DNA of 9,321 bases, taken from contig JADFNZ010000060.1 of the NCBI GenBank assembly GCA_022563135.1, positions 1 through 9,321 of the forward strand. The letters run 5' to 3'. Every line of letters begins with the position of its first letter. The first letter of the stretch is position 1. The position numbers and the translations under genes were made by a program. Below are positions 1 to 6,505 of the stretch, piece by piece. Source of the stretch: Chloroflexota bacterium (GTDB taxonomy: Bacteria; Chloroflexota; Dehalococcoidia; DSTF01; RBG-16-68-14). Under the pieces are notes generated by a model. The model had not been told where the DNA came from. It did not search any database and was given only the letters and a program-made list of their open reading frames with translations.

Positions 1-726
1 ACGATCAACTTCAGCCTCCTCGCGTTCGACCAGATCGTCAACAACGCGGCGAAGATCCACTACCTGTCGGCCGGCACCCTGGAGGTGCCGCTCGTGATCC
101 GCATGGCGAGCGGGGCCGGCAGCCAGCTCGCCAGCCAGCACTCGCAGAGCCTGGAGGGCTGGTACGCGCACATTCCCGGCCTGAAGGTCGCGGTGCCCTA
201 CACGCCGTACGACGCCCGCGGCCTCCTCAAGACCGCCTGCCGCGACGCGAATCCTGTGATCTTCATCGAGCACACCGCGCTCTACAGCCGCAAGGGTGAG
301 GTGCCGGAGGGTGACGTGCGGATTCCCTTCGGCCAGGCGGAGATCCATCGCGAAGGGACGGACTTCACGCTGATCGGCTACTCGGGCAGCGTCTACCAGG
401 CGAATCGCGCGGCGGACATGCTGGCCGAGCAGGGCTACTCCGCGGAGGTGATCAACCTGCGCACCCTCCGGCCGCTCGATGTCGATACGATCATCGCTTC
501 GGTGCGCAAGACGCACCGCGTCGTGGTGGTGGAGGACGACTGGAAGTTCGGCGGCTTCGCCGGCGAGATCGCCGCCATCATCATGGAGGAGGCCTTCGAC
601 GATCTCGACGGGCCGGTCGCGCGCGTCTGCGGCGCGGACGTGCCCATCCCGTACGCCAAGGAGCTCGAAGAGGCCGCGCTGCCCAGCGAGCGCCAGATCG
701 CCGACGCGGCGCTGGCGCTCGTGTAG
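1..726 (+). CDS. pdhB: 2-oxoacid (pyruvate) dehydrogenase E1 component, beta subunit, 5'-truncated
   Basis: The reading frame is open from base 1, so the gene begins outside the window; 241 C-terminal residues are visible of about 325 usual for the family. The E1 beta subunit pairs with E1 alpha to form the thiamine-diphosphate active site that decarboxylates a 2-oxoacid and passes the acyl group to the lipoyl arm of E2. Visible family marks include FDQIVNNAAK near the start of the fragment, the QHSQSLEGWYAHIPGLKV segment (a signature of the transketolase-like pyrimidine-binding domain) and NLRTLRPLDVDTI at the start of the C-terminal transketolase domain. The fragment ends with a normal family C-terminus. 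The E2 gene follows after 24 bases, which fixes the complex. Pyruvate is the likeliest substrate, but acetoin or branched-chain oxoacid enzymes have very similar beta subunits and cannot be excluded here. Confidence 0.93.
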   Translation, partial: TINFSLLAFDQIVNNAAKIHYLSAGTLEVPLVIRMASGAGSQLASQHSQSLEGWYAHIPGLKVAVPYTPYDARGLLKTACRDANPVIFIEHTALYSRKGEVPEGDVRIPFGQAEIHREGTDFTLIGYSGSVYQANRAADMLAEQGYSAEVINLRTLRPLDVDTIIASVRKTHRVVVVEDDWKFGGFAGEIAAIIMEEAFDDLDGPVARVCGADVPIPYAKELEEAALPSERQIADAALALV

Positions 727-738
727 GATGGCGCCGTT

Positions 739-744
739 AGGAGG
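739..744 (+). promoter_or_regulatory. Ribosome binding site deciding the GTG start of E2
   Basis: A perfect AGGAGG lies six bases before the GTG at 751. No better start codon lies nearby and the lipoyl domain begins right after it, so a GTG start is well supported. Confidence 0.85.
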
Positions 745-750
745 ACGAAC

Positions 751-1974
751 GTGATCTCGGAAGTCGTCATGCCGCAGATGGGCGCCGATATGGAGGAAGG
801 CACCATCATCCGCTGGCTCAAGCAGCCCGGCGACAGCGTCGAGCGAGGCGAGATCATCGCCGAGATTGAGACGGACAAGGCGAACGTCGAGATCGAGTCG
901 TTCGAGTCCGGCGTCTTCCGCACCACACTCGCAGGCGAAGGCGATACCGTCTCCGTCGGCACGGTCATCGCCGTGATCGCCGCGCCTGACGACGACATCT
1001 CCAGCTACGAGTCCGCCGCGCCTGCCGCTGTGCAGCCGACGCCGGAGAAGCCAGCTCCCGCCAAAGCAGCGGCCGCGGAGCCACCGGAACCCGGCCCAAC
1101 ACCCGCCCGCAAGGACGGCCGCGTTCGCGCCTCGCCGGTCGCGCGCAAGCTCGCCGAGCAGCGCGGCATCGACCTCGCTTCGATCGAGGGCACCGGCCCT
1201 GACGGCCGCATCGTCCGGCGCGACGTAGACACAGCAACCAAGCAGCAGGCCACCAGCGCGCCCGCAGCGGAGGCCGCCGTGAAGCCGGCCGCCACCGCCG
1301 CTGCCGGCATGAGCCGCATGCGCCAGACGATTGCGCGGCGGATGAGCCAGAGCAAGCGCGAGGCGCCGCACTACTACGTCACGATGGACATCGACATGAC
1401 CGAGGTACAGCGCCTGCGCTCAGAGCTCAAGAAGGCGGGCGACGACTACGCGCACATCAGCGTTAACGACTTCATCGTGAAGGCTTCGGCGCATGCGCTG
1501 CGCGACCATCCGCACTTCAACACCTGGTTCATCGAAGGTGAGGTCCGCCAGCACGAGCCGGTCAACGTCTGCATCGCCATTGCGCTTGAGGAAGGGCTGA
1601 TCGCGCCTGCCATCCTCAACTGCGGCGACAAGAGCCTGGTGCAGATCGGCCATGACAGCCGCGATCTCGCGGAGCGCGCCAAGTCGGGCAGCCTGAAGCC
1701 GGAGGAGTACTCCGGCGGCACGTTCACGGTGAGCAACCTGGGGATGTTTCGCGTCGAGGCGCTGATCGCGATCATTCAGCCTCCGCAGACGGCCATCCTC
1801 GGTGTGGGCACCGTGCGCTCGGCGCCGGTCGCCTTCGACGGCCAGGTGATCGTCAAGCAGATGATGAAGGTGGCCCTCTCCGCCGACCACCGGGTGACGG
1901 ACGGCGCCCAGGGGGCCCAGTTCCTGAACGAGATCCGCCGGTTGCTGGAAACTCCGGCCCTGCTGCTGATCTAG
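751..1974 (+). CDS. pdhC: Dihydrolipoamide acyltransferase, E2 of the pyruvate (2-oxoacid) dehydrogenase complex
   Basis: E2 is the structural core of the complex; its lipoyl arm carries the acyl group from E1 and the catalytic domain transfers it to coenzyme A. The 407-residue protein has the standard order: one lipoyl domain (about 1-78, with the lipoylated lysine K43 in ETDKA), an Ala/Pro-rich linker (about 88-121), a peripheral subunit-binding domain (about 124-162, RASPVARKLA onward), a second Ala-rich linker, and the catalytic domain from M187 to the end. The catalytic HxxxDG motif is H380-D384-G385 in DHRVTDG. The GTG start at 751 is chosen because AGGAGG at 739-744 lies six bases upstream and the lipoyl domain starts at once. 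It follows E1 beta by 24 bases and is surely cotranscribed with it. No E3 gene follows: the next gene is on the other strand. Substrate specificity is inferred, not proven. Confidence 0.95.
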   Translation: MISEVVMPQMGADMEEGTIIRWLKQPGDSVERGEIIAEIETDKANVEIESFESGVFRTTLAGEGDTVSVGTVIAVIAAPDDDISSYESAAPAAVQPTPEKPAPAKAAAAEPPEPGPTPARKDGRVRASPVARKLAEQRGIDLASIEGTGPDGRIVRRDVDTATKQQATSAPAAEAAVKPAATAAAGMSRMRQTIARRMSQSKREAPHYYVTMDIDMTEVQRLRSELKKAGDDYAHISVNDFIVKASAHALRDHPHFNTWFIEGEVRQHEPVNVCIAIALEEGLIAPAILNCGDKSLVQIGHDSRDLAERAKSGSLKPEEYSGGTFTVSNLGMFRVEALIAIIQPPQTAILGVGTVRSAPVAFDGQVIVKQMMKVALSADHRVTDGAQGAQFLNEIRRLLETPALLLI

Positions 1975-1994
1975 CGCAGGCCGCCGATGGGGGC

Positions 1995-2420
1995 CTAGGA
2001 GTTCCCTTCCTTCACGATCCGTTCTTCGAGCTCACGGATGCGCTTGCTCAGGACAGGTAGCAGGGTGAGCGCGATGCTCGGGTTCGTGTTCAGCTCGGCG
2101 GCGAAGTCCCAGCGCGTCATCACGAGGCACTCCGTCGGTTCGAGCGCGACGAGGCTGGCGACGCGAGGAAAGCCATCGAGCAACGCCATCTCGCCGAACG
2201 AGCCGCCGGGGCCGATCTCGTTGAGGCGCTTGCCCCCCTTGGTGACCTCGACTTTGCCGCTGGTAATCACATAGAACGCGACCGCCTGTTCTCCCTCGCC
2301 GACGATCTGGTCCCCCTTAGCGAACGTCCGCGACACGATGGACTTCGCAATCCGCTCGATGTCCGAACGCTCCAGCTTCTGGAAGATCCACACCTTCGCC
2401 AGCTCTTCCTCGTACGCCAT
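1995..2420 (-). CDS. Stand-alone cyclic-nucleotide-binding-domain protein (Crp/cNMP fold, no DNA-binding domain)
   Basis: The 141-residue protein is essentially one cNMP-binding beta-roll plus a C-terminal helix. The phosphate-binding cassette is clear at about residues 73-90: FGEMALLDGFPRVASL, with F75-G76-E77 and R86, the glutamate and arginine that contact ribose and phosphate in cAMP receptors. These key residues are retained, so ligand binding is plausible. Residues 104-138 form a likely amphipathic helix ending in LSKRIRELEER, like the dimer helix of Crp, but the protein stops where the helix-turn-helix would begin. It is therefore not a Crp-type transcription factor by itself and may act as a small sensor or partner subunit. 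The ATG at 2420 has AAGGAGG seven bases upstream. It is convergent with E2 (20-base gap) and divergent from the UbiB-like kinase gene. Ligand and partner are unknown. Confidence 0.88.
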   Translation of the reverse strand: MAYEEELAKVWIFQKLERSDIERIAKSIVSRTFAKGDQIVGEGEQAVAFYVITSGKVEVTKGGKRLNEIGPGGSFGEMALLDGFPRVASLVALEPTECLVMTRWDFAAELNTNPSIALTLLPVLSKRIRELEERIVKEGNS

Positions 2421-2468
2421 GTACGTGCCTCCTTGTCAGCCCCACACCGTGATCGGGTTGCGACGCGT

Positions 2469-2497
2469 ATTCTACTGTCCGCCCGTCCCCGCCGCAA
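2469..2497 (-). promoter_or_regulatory. Candidate promoter of the cNMP-domain gene
   Basis: On the minus strand, TTGCGG (2497-2492) and TAGAAT (2474-2469) are 17 bases apart and resemble sigma-70 -35 and -10 boxes (3/6 and 5/6 matches). Transcription would begin near 2462, giving a leader of about 42 bases before the ATG at 2420. The same nine bases, GTAGAATAC, occur upstream of gmd. Confidence 0.45.
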
Positions 2498-2530
2498 GGC
2501 GGCTGCTATCTCAAGAGCGCTCAACCTGGA

Positions 2531-2536
2531 TACAAT
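2531..2536 (+). promoter_or_regulatory. Candidate -10 box of the UbiB-like kinase gene
   Basis: TACAAT matches the sigma-70 -10 consensus at five of six positions. Its downstream edge is seven bases before the ATG at 2544, so transcription would start on or next to that codon. No good -35 hexamer is visible at the expected distance, and no Shine-Dalgarno sequence precedes either ATG at 2535 or 2544. Confidence 0.4.
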
Positions 2537-2543
2537 GCCAGAT

Positions 2544-3845
2544 ATGAACGCGCTTCAGCGCATCGGCCGGACCAGGCGCGTCGCCCGCACGGCGGCGCGC
2601 ATCTTCGTCAGCTATCGCTGGCGCGGCTGGCGAAACCGTCGCCTGCCACCAGAGGAAGCGGCCGAGCGCCAGTCCAGGACGCACCGGCGCAACGCCGAGC
2701 GCATCTACGACACGGCGACCAGCCTGAAAGGACTGCTGATTAAAGTAGGCCAGCTCATCGGGACGCGGGCCGACGTCTTCCCCGACGAGTACGTTGAGGT
2801 GCTCTCGCAGCTCCAGGACGCCGTACCGCCCCATTCGTTCGACGTGATCCGCAGAGTCATCGAAGAGGACCTCGGCGCCCCGCTCGACGAGATCTTCGCC
2901 AAATTCGATCGCACGCCCATCGCATCCGCCTCCCTGGCGCAGGTGCATCGCGCCGTCCTGCACGACGGCCGTCAGGCGGCCGTAAAAGTCCAGTATCCGG
3001 AGATCGCGGAGATCGTCCGGGTCGATCTGCAGAACATCCGCATGCTGGCGCGCGTCGCGGGCAAGTTCCTGCGAGACTTCGACTTCACGACGCTGGTGGA
3101 CGAACTGAGCGCGAACACGCCCTTGGAGCTCGACTTCGTCCACGAGGGCCACAACGCTGAGGCTTCGGCGCGAAACTTCGCCGATAACGAAGCGATCATC
3201 GTACCGGACATCTACTGGGAGCACACCAGCAAGCGCGTCCTCTGCATGGAGCTCGTCGATGGCATCAAGATCTCGGACGTGGCCGCACTGGAGGCGGCAG
3301 GCATCGATCGCAAGGCTGTCGCCCGCCTGCTCACCGAATGTTACATCCAGCAGATCTTCGTGGACGGCTACTTCCACGCCGATCCTCACCCGGGCAATCT
3401 CTTCGTGCGGCCAGGGCCGCAGCTCGTCATCGTCGATTTCGGCCTGGCGAAGCGCCTGACGGTGGAGTTCCGCCGGGGGTTCATCCGCCTCACCCGCGCG
3501 CTCGTCCTCGCCGATAGCGCCGAACTGGCCCAGGCCTTTCGCGAGCTGGGGTTCCGCACCCGCCACGAGGACGACAGCGTCTTCGATGACCTTGGCAAGG
3601 CGATGATCGACCGGCTCTCGCGGGACGCCGCCTTCAGCCGCGACCGCGAGCTCGTCATGGAGCTCAACCACCGCATGGCCCGCGTCTTTCGCGAAAACCC
3701 GGTCGTGCGGGTGCCGGGCGAGTTCCTCCTCATCGGCCGGACGCTGGGCCTGCTCGGAGGGCTGGGCACGCAGCTCGGCTCGCAGGTGAACGTCCTCGAT
3801 CTTATCGGTGCGCATTTTCCCCCAGCCGCCGAACCAGCCCCGTAA
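2544..3845 (+). CDS. AarF/UbiB/ABC1 (ADCK) family atypical kinase
   Basis: This family has a protein-kinase-like fold; members support ubiquinone synthesis in some organisms and have undefined roles in lipid or quinone metabolism in others. Counting from the ATG at 2544 (433 residues), the family hallmarks are all present: KxGQ as K67-V-G69-Q70 (the N-terminal extension motif that blocks the active site), the Ala-rich nucleotide loop A127-S-A-S-L-A-Q-V-H135, the invariant lysine K148 in AVKVQYP, the catalytic stretch HADPHPGN (278-285) and DFG at 298-300. There is no obvious C-terminal transmembrane pair, unlike proteobacterial UbiB. The frame extends upstream as far as 2433, but the extra residues look non-homologous and would overlap the control region of the divergent gene. 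ATG 2535 is the alternative start. A quinone-related role is inference only. Confidence 0.9.
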   Translation: MNALQRIGRTRRVARTAARIFVSYRWRGWRNRRLPPEEAAERQSRTHRRNAERIYDTATSLKGLLIKVGQLIGTRADVFPDEYVEVLSQLQDAVPPHSFDVIRRVIEEDLGAPLDEIFAKFDRTPIASASLAQVHRAVLHDGRQAAVKVQYPEIAEIVRVDLQNIRMLARVAGKFLRDFDFTTLVDELSANTPLELDFVHEGHNAEASARNFADNEAIIVPDIYWEHTSKRVLCMELVDGIKISDVAALEAAGIDRKAVARLLTECYIQQIFVDGYFHADPHPGNLFVRPGPQLVIVDFGLAKRLTVEFRRGFIRLTRALVLADSAELAQAFRELGFRTRHEDDSVFDDLGKAMIDRLSRDAAFSRDRELVMELNHRMARVFRENPVVRVPGEFLLIGRTLGLLGGLGTQLGSQVNVLDLIGAHFPPAAEPAP

Positions 3846-3859
3846 GCGCACACATCCGT

Positions 3860-3889
3860 TTGCAACGCCACTGACCCACCCGCTACACT
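3860..3889 (+). promoter_or_regulatory. Candidate promoter of the GltD-like gene
   Basis: TTGCAA (3860-3865) and TACACT (3884-3889) lie 18 bases apart, each matching sigma-70 consensus at four of six positions. Transcription would begin near 3896, downstream of the GTG at 3893, which argues against using that GTG as the start codon and leaves a leader of about 54 bases before the ATG at 3950. Confidence 0.45.
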
Positions 3890-3906
3890 TGGGTGCCCAT
3901 CCACGC

Positions 3907-3923
3907 TCGCTTTCTCGAAGCGA
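3907..3923 (+). promoter_or_regulatory. Leader hairpin upstream of the GltD-like gene
   Basis: TCGCTT (3907-3912) pairs perfectly with AAGCGA (3918-3923) around a five-base loop, and two further pairs can form past a one-base bulge. It lies between the predicted transcription start and the ribosome binding site at 3939-3944. It could stabilise the leader or tune translation; no known riboswitch is recognised in it. Confidence 0.35.
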
Positions 3924-3949
3924 CGCGGCAACGAGATTGGGGAGAAACG

Positions 3950-5428
3950 ATGCCGTGCGAAACGCATCGCAGGCTGGCGATCAGGCTACAGCCCGTTCCG
4001 AAGCAGGATCCGCAGGTCCGCATCCACAACTGGGACGAGACGTTCGCCGGCTACAACGTGGAGGCGGCGAAGGTAGAAGCCGCCCGCTGCATCCAGTGCC
4101 CCACCGCGCCCTGCATGGACGCATGCCCCGTCGGTAACGACATCCCCGGCGCCTTCCTGTTGCTGGAGCAAGGCGATGTCATCGGCGCGGCGAACATCTT
4201 CCGCGAGACGAATAACCTGCCCGATATGTGCGGGCGCCTCTGCCCGCAGGAGCGTCTCTGCGAGGGCAGCTGCGTCGTCGCCTTCGCCATCCGTCCGGAC
4301 GGACTCGACCCGGAGCCGGCGGTCGCCATCGGCAAGCTAGAGTCCTTCGTCACCGACCACCAGCGAACGTCGGTGGGCCTGCCGATGCCGACGCTGCCGG
4401 CCCCGACCGGGCGGCGGGTTGCCGTCATCGGCGCCGGGCCCGCCGGCCTCGCCGCCGCGGAGGAGCTGGCGAAGAAGGGCCACGAAGTGACGCTCTTCGA
4501 CGCCTGGTCTAAGGCCGGCGGCGTCCTCCTCTACGGCATCCCGAACTTCAAGATGCGCAAGGAGATTCTGGACGACAAGCTCGACTACCTTTGGAAGCTC
4601 GGTATCACCTTCGTCGGCAACACCTACATCGGCCGCGACATCACCATCGACGAGCTGTTCGAGCAGGGCTACCACGCCGTGTTTCTCGGCCATGGCGCGA
4701 GCCTCGGCAATCGGCTCGACCTGCCCGGCGCCGACCTGCCCGGCGTGCTGATGGCGACGGAGTTCCTGGTGCGGGGCAACCTTGCGCCGGAGCTCCTGCC
4801 CGAGGGACTGCGCGAACCGCTACCTGAGGCCGATCGGGTCCTCGTGATCGGCGGGGGCGACACGTCTATGGACTGTGTACGAACTGCGGTGCGGCTCGGT
4901 GCGAAGGAGGTCTCCTGCGTCTACCGGCGGACGGAAGCGGAGCAGACCGGCCGGGAAGAGGAGCGGGTTCACGCTCGCGAGGAGGGGGTGCGCTTCGAGT
5001 ACCTCGCCTCCCCGCTGCGCTTCGAGGCAGGGCCGGACGGCCGTGTCGCACGGGTTCACTTCGCGCGAATGGCGCTGGGCGAGCCGGATGAGAGCGGCCG
5101 CAGGCGGCCTGTGCCGACGGGCGAGGAGTTCGTCGTGGAGGCGGACCTCGTCGCGATCGCCATTGGCTACGGCGCGGACGAGCAGGTCGCCCGCACGACG
5201 GACGGCATCCAGACCAGCCGCTCACTCGTAGAGGTCGACCCGGAGACGTTCGAGACGACGCGGCCGGGCGTGTTCGCCGGCGGTGACTGCGTGAACGGGG
5301 CTGACCTGGTGGTCACGGCGCTCGCGGACGGCCGGCGCGCCGCGGACACGATCCACGCCTACCTTGAGGGACTGCCGGGGGAGCGCCCAACCGCCATCAC
5401 CGGCGTCACGCCACGCCGATCGGGCTAG
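3950..5428 (+). CDS. gltD: GltD-type NAD(P)H oxidoreductase (glutamate synthase small-subunit family)
   Basis: GltD-type proteins take electrons from NAD(P)H through FAD and iron-sulfur centres, classically to supply the GltB glutamate synthase subunit. The 492 residues show the full family order: an N-terminal double cysteine cluster (C47, C50, C55, C59 and C94, C98, C104, C108), an FAD Rossmann motif GAGPAG at 161-166, the NAD(P)H Rossmann motif GGGD at 301-304, and a C-terminal FAD contact GVFAGGDC near 440-447. The ATG at 3950 is chosen because GGGGAG (3939-3944) lies five bases before it and the following MPxxDPxxR-like segment matches the family; a GTG at 3893 in the same frame has no such site. 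No gltB lies in the window, so the partner is unknown: an unlinked GltB, a ferredoxin or another acceptor are all possible. Its stop overlaps that of the convergent hydrolase. Confidence 0.9.
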   Translation: MPCETHRRLAIRLQPVPKQDPQVRIHNWDETFAGYNVEAAKVEAARCIQCPTAPCMDACPVGNDIPGAFLLLEQGDVIGAANIFRETNNLPDMCGRLCPQERLCEGSCVVAFAIRPDGLDPEPAVAIGKLESFVTDHQRTSVGLPMPTLPAPTGRRVAVIGAGPAGLAAAEELAKKGHEVTLFDAWSKAGGVLLYGIPNFKMRKEILDDKLDYLWKLGITFVGNTYIGRDITIDELFEQGYHAVFLGHGASLGNRLDLPGADLPGVLMATEFLVRGNLAPELLPEGLREPLPEADRVLVIGGGDTSMDCVRTAVRLGAKEVSCVYRRTEAEQTGREEERVHAREEGVRFEYLASPLRFEAGPDGRVARVHFARMALGEPDESGRRRPVPTGEEFVVEADLVAIAIGYGADEQVARTTDGIQTSRSLVEVDPETFETTRPGVFAGGDCVNGADLVVTALADGRRAADTIHAYLEGLPGERPTAITGVTPRRSG

Positions 5429-6426
5429 CCCTCTTCTGACTCCGTCCGCTCGTACACGACCACTCCGTTTTCGCGCATTTGGCGCAGCTTCCCCTCCTGC
5501 ACCATGTATTCTAGGTGTGCCAGCGTCTCGCTGATGGCGGCGCGTCTCATCCAGTGGGAAAAGCTGTCGAAGGTGCCGGTCGCCCAGACGACGCCCGACG
5601 CGACGTCGTAGGCGGTAGCTCGCCGCTCGCCGACGATGCCCAGCATCTCGTCCAACCGCTGGTCGTGGTGCTCCACGATCTCAGCCAGCCTCCCCTGCAG
5701 GTCCTTGAACGCATACTCGTGCGCCGGCAGCACGTCATCCACTTCGAGCGGTTCCAGCCTCTTGAGCGACGCCAGGTAATCGCCCAGCGGGTTGCCGGTC
5801 TGCTGAGGGTGCATGCTGACGTTGGGAGTGATCGTCGGCAGCACGTGGTCACCCGTGAGGATGATCCGCTGCGTGCGCTCGTAGAAGCAGATGTGGCCGG
5901 GCGAGTGGCCCGGCGTCCAGAACACCTCGAACTTGTAGAGGCCAAAGTCGAGCGTCTCTCCACCCCAGAGCACGGCGTCCGGCTCCACCGGCACGACGTA
6001 CGAGCGCACCGGCATCGCGGAGGACCGGAGGTCCGGCATCTCGCCCTCGGGCACGCCGTTCTCGATCAGCCAGGCCGCCATCCTATCGAGGAGCTGCTCC
6101 GGCTGGCGGTAGCGGCTGCGGATAAAGTCGCGCTCCCGCTGGTGCACGATGATCTGCGCGCCGCAGATCTCCTTGATCCGGCCCGCCAGACCGTAGTGGT
6201 CCGGGTGGACATGGGTGACGAGGAGACGCTTGATGTCAGCGAACGTGAGGTGCAGCTCGCGCAGCTCCTGTTCCAGCGCCGCGAAGGCCTCCGGCGTGTT
6301 CCAGCCGGAGTCGACGAGGGTGTAGCCATCATCGCCGGGGATCAGATAGGGCAGCACCCAGCCGAGCGGGTTGTTCGGAATCGGCACTTTCAGCTGGTAG
6401 AGGCCGCTGATCACCTCTGTCGGCAC
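5425..6426 (-). CDS. Metallo-beta-lactamase-fold hydrolase with C-terminal winged-helix region (glyoxalase II/LACTB2-like)
   Basis: From the GTG at 6426 the protein has 333 residues. The binuclear-metal ligands of the glyoxalase II group are all visible: THVHPDH (H72, H74, D76, H77), TPGHSPGH (171-178), TGDH (D193) and PAHEY (H236). The C-terminal hundred residues, including HHDQRLDEML, TAYDVA and ETLAHLEYMVQEGKLR, match the helical winged-helix tail seen in LACTB2-like enzymes. It is probably a soluble thioester, phosphodiester or ribonuclease-type hydrolase; the substrate cannot be read from sequence. The start is fixed by AAGGAGG at 6439-6433, six bases before the GTG. An in-frame ATG pair at 6447-6442 lies upstream of that site, so using it would make the ribosome binding site coding. 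It follows gmd on the same strand after 79 bases and ends tail-to-tail with the GltD-like gene. Confidence 0.9.
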   Translation of the reverse strand: MPTEVISGLYQLKVPIPNNPLGWVLPYLIPGDDGYTLVDSGWNTPEAFAALEQELRELHLTFADIKRLLVTHVHPDHYGLAGRIKEICGAQIIVHQRERDFIRSRYRQPEQLLDRMAAWLIENGVPEGEMPDLRSSAMPVRSYVVPVEPDAVLWGGETLDFGLYKFEVFWTPGHSPGHICFYERTQRIILTGDHVLPTITPNVSMHPQQTGNPLGDYLASLKRLEPLEVDDVLPAHEYAFKDLQGRLAEIVEHHDQRLDEMLGIVGERRATAYDVASGVVWATGTFDSFSHWMRRAAISETLAHLEYMVQEGKLRQMRENGVVVYERTESEEG

Positions 6427-6432
6427 GAGACA

Positions 6433-6439
6433 CCTCCTT
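6433..6439 (-). promoter_or_regulatory. Ribosome binding site that sets the hydrolase start at GTG 6426
   Basis: AAGGAGG on the minus strand is a near-perfect anti-16S match with a six-base spacer to GTG 6426. The upstream in-frame ATG codons (6447 and 6444) have only GGGCGGGCGA before them, a much poorer site. Confidence 0.85.
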
Positions 6440-6449
6440 GGCATCATTC

Positions 6450-6477
6450 GCCCGCCCCGGTCTGCGCTGGGGCGGGC
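6450..6477 (-). terminator. Perfect 9-bp GC hairpin between gmd and the hydrolase gene
   Basis: GCCCGCCCC and GGGGCGGGC form a nine-pair all-G/C stem around a ten-base loop. It starts 28 bases after the gmd stop and ends 10 bases before the hydrolase ribosome binding site. No U-tract follows on the minus strand, so it is not a classical intrinsic terminator. It may instead be a processing or stabilising hairpin for the gmd 3' end, or a partial attenuator that lowers hydrolase expression. Confidence 0.45.
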
Positions 6478-6505
6478 ATGGCATACGCGTTAGCTACGCT
6501 GAAGG

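Noticed and set aside
1978..1996. AGGCC-N9-GGCCT inverted repeat between the convergent E2 and cNMP genes, as a bidirectional terminator
   Set aside because: Only five pairs, a nine-base loop and no T-tract on either strand; such stems are expected by chance at this GC content.
2491..2503. GCCGC-AAG-GCGGC hairpin in the divergent promoter region
   Set aside because: Five pairs with a three-base loop in GC-rich DNA; it overlaps the -35 box of the cNMP gene but nothing else supports a regulatory role.
2515..2522. Palindrome GAGCGCTC upstream of the kinase -10 box, as an operator
   Set aside because: Eight-base palindromes are common in 9 kb and the symmetry does not extend to the flanks.
2511..3851. 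Long open frame on the minus strand opposite the kinase gene (446 codons)
   Set aside because: It mirrors the kinase codons in GC-rich DNA, has no family motifs and has low-complexity charged composition; the plus-strand frame has all kinase motifs.
3893..3949. GTG at 3893 as the start of the GltD-like protein
   Set aside because: It lacks a ribosome binding site and lies at or upstream of the predicted transcription start; the ATG at 3950 has a good site and matches the family N-terminus.
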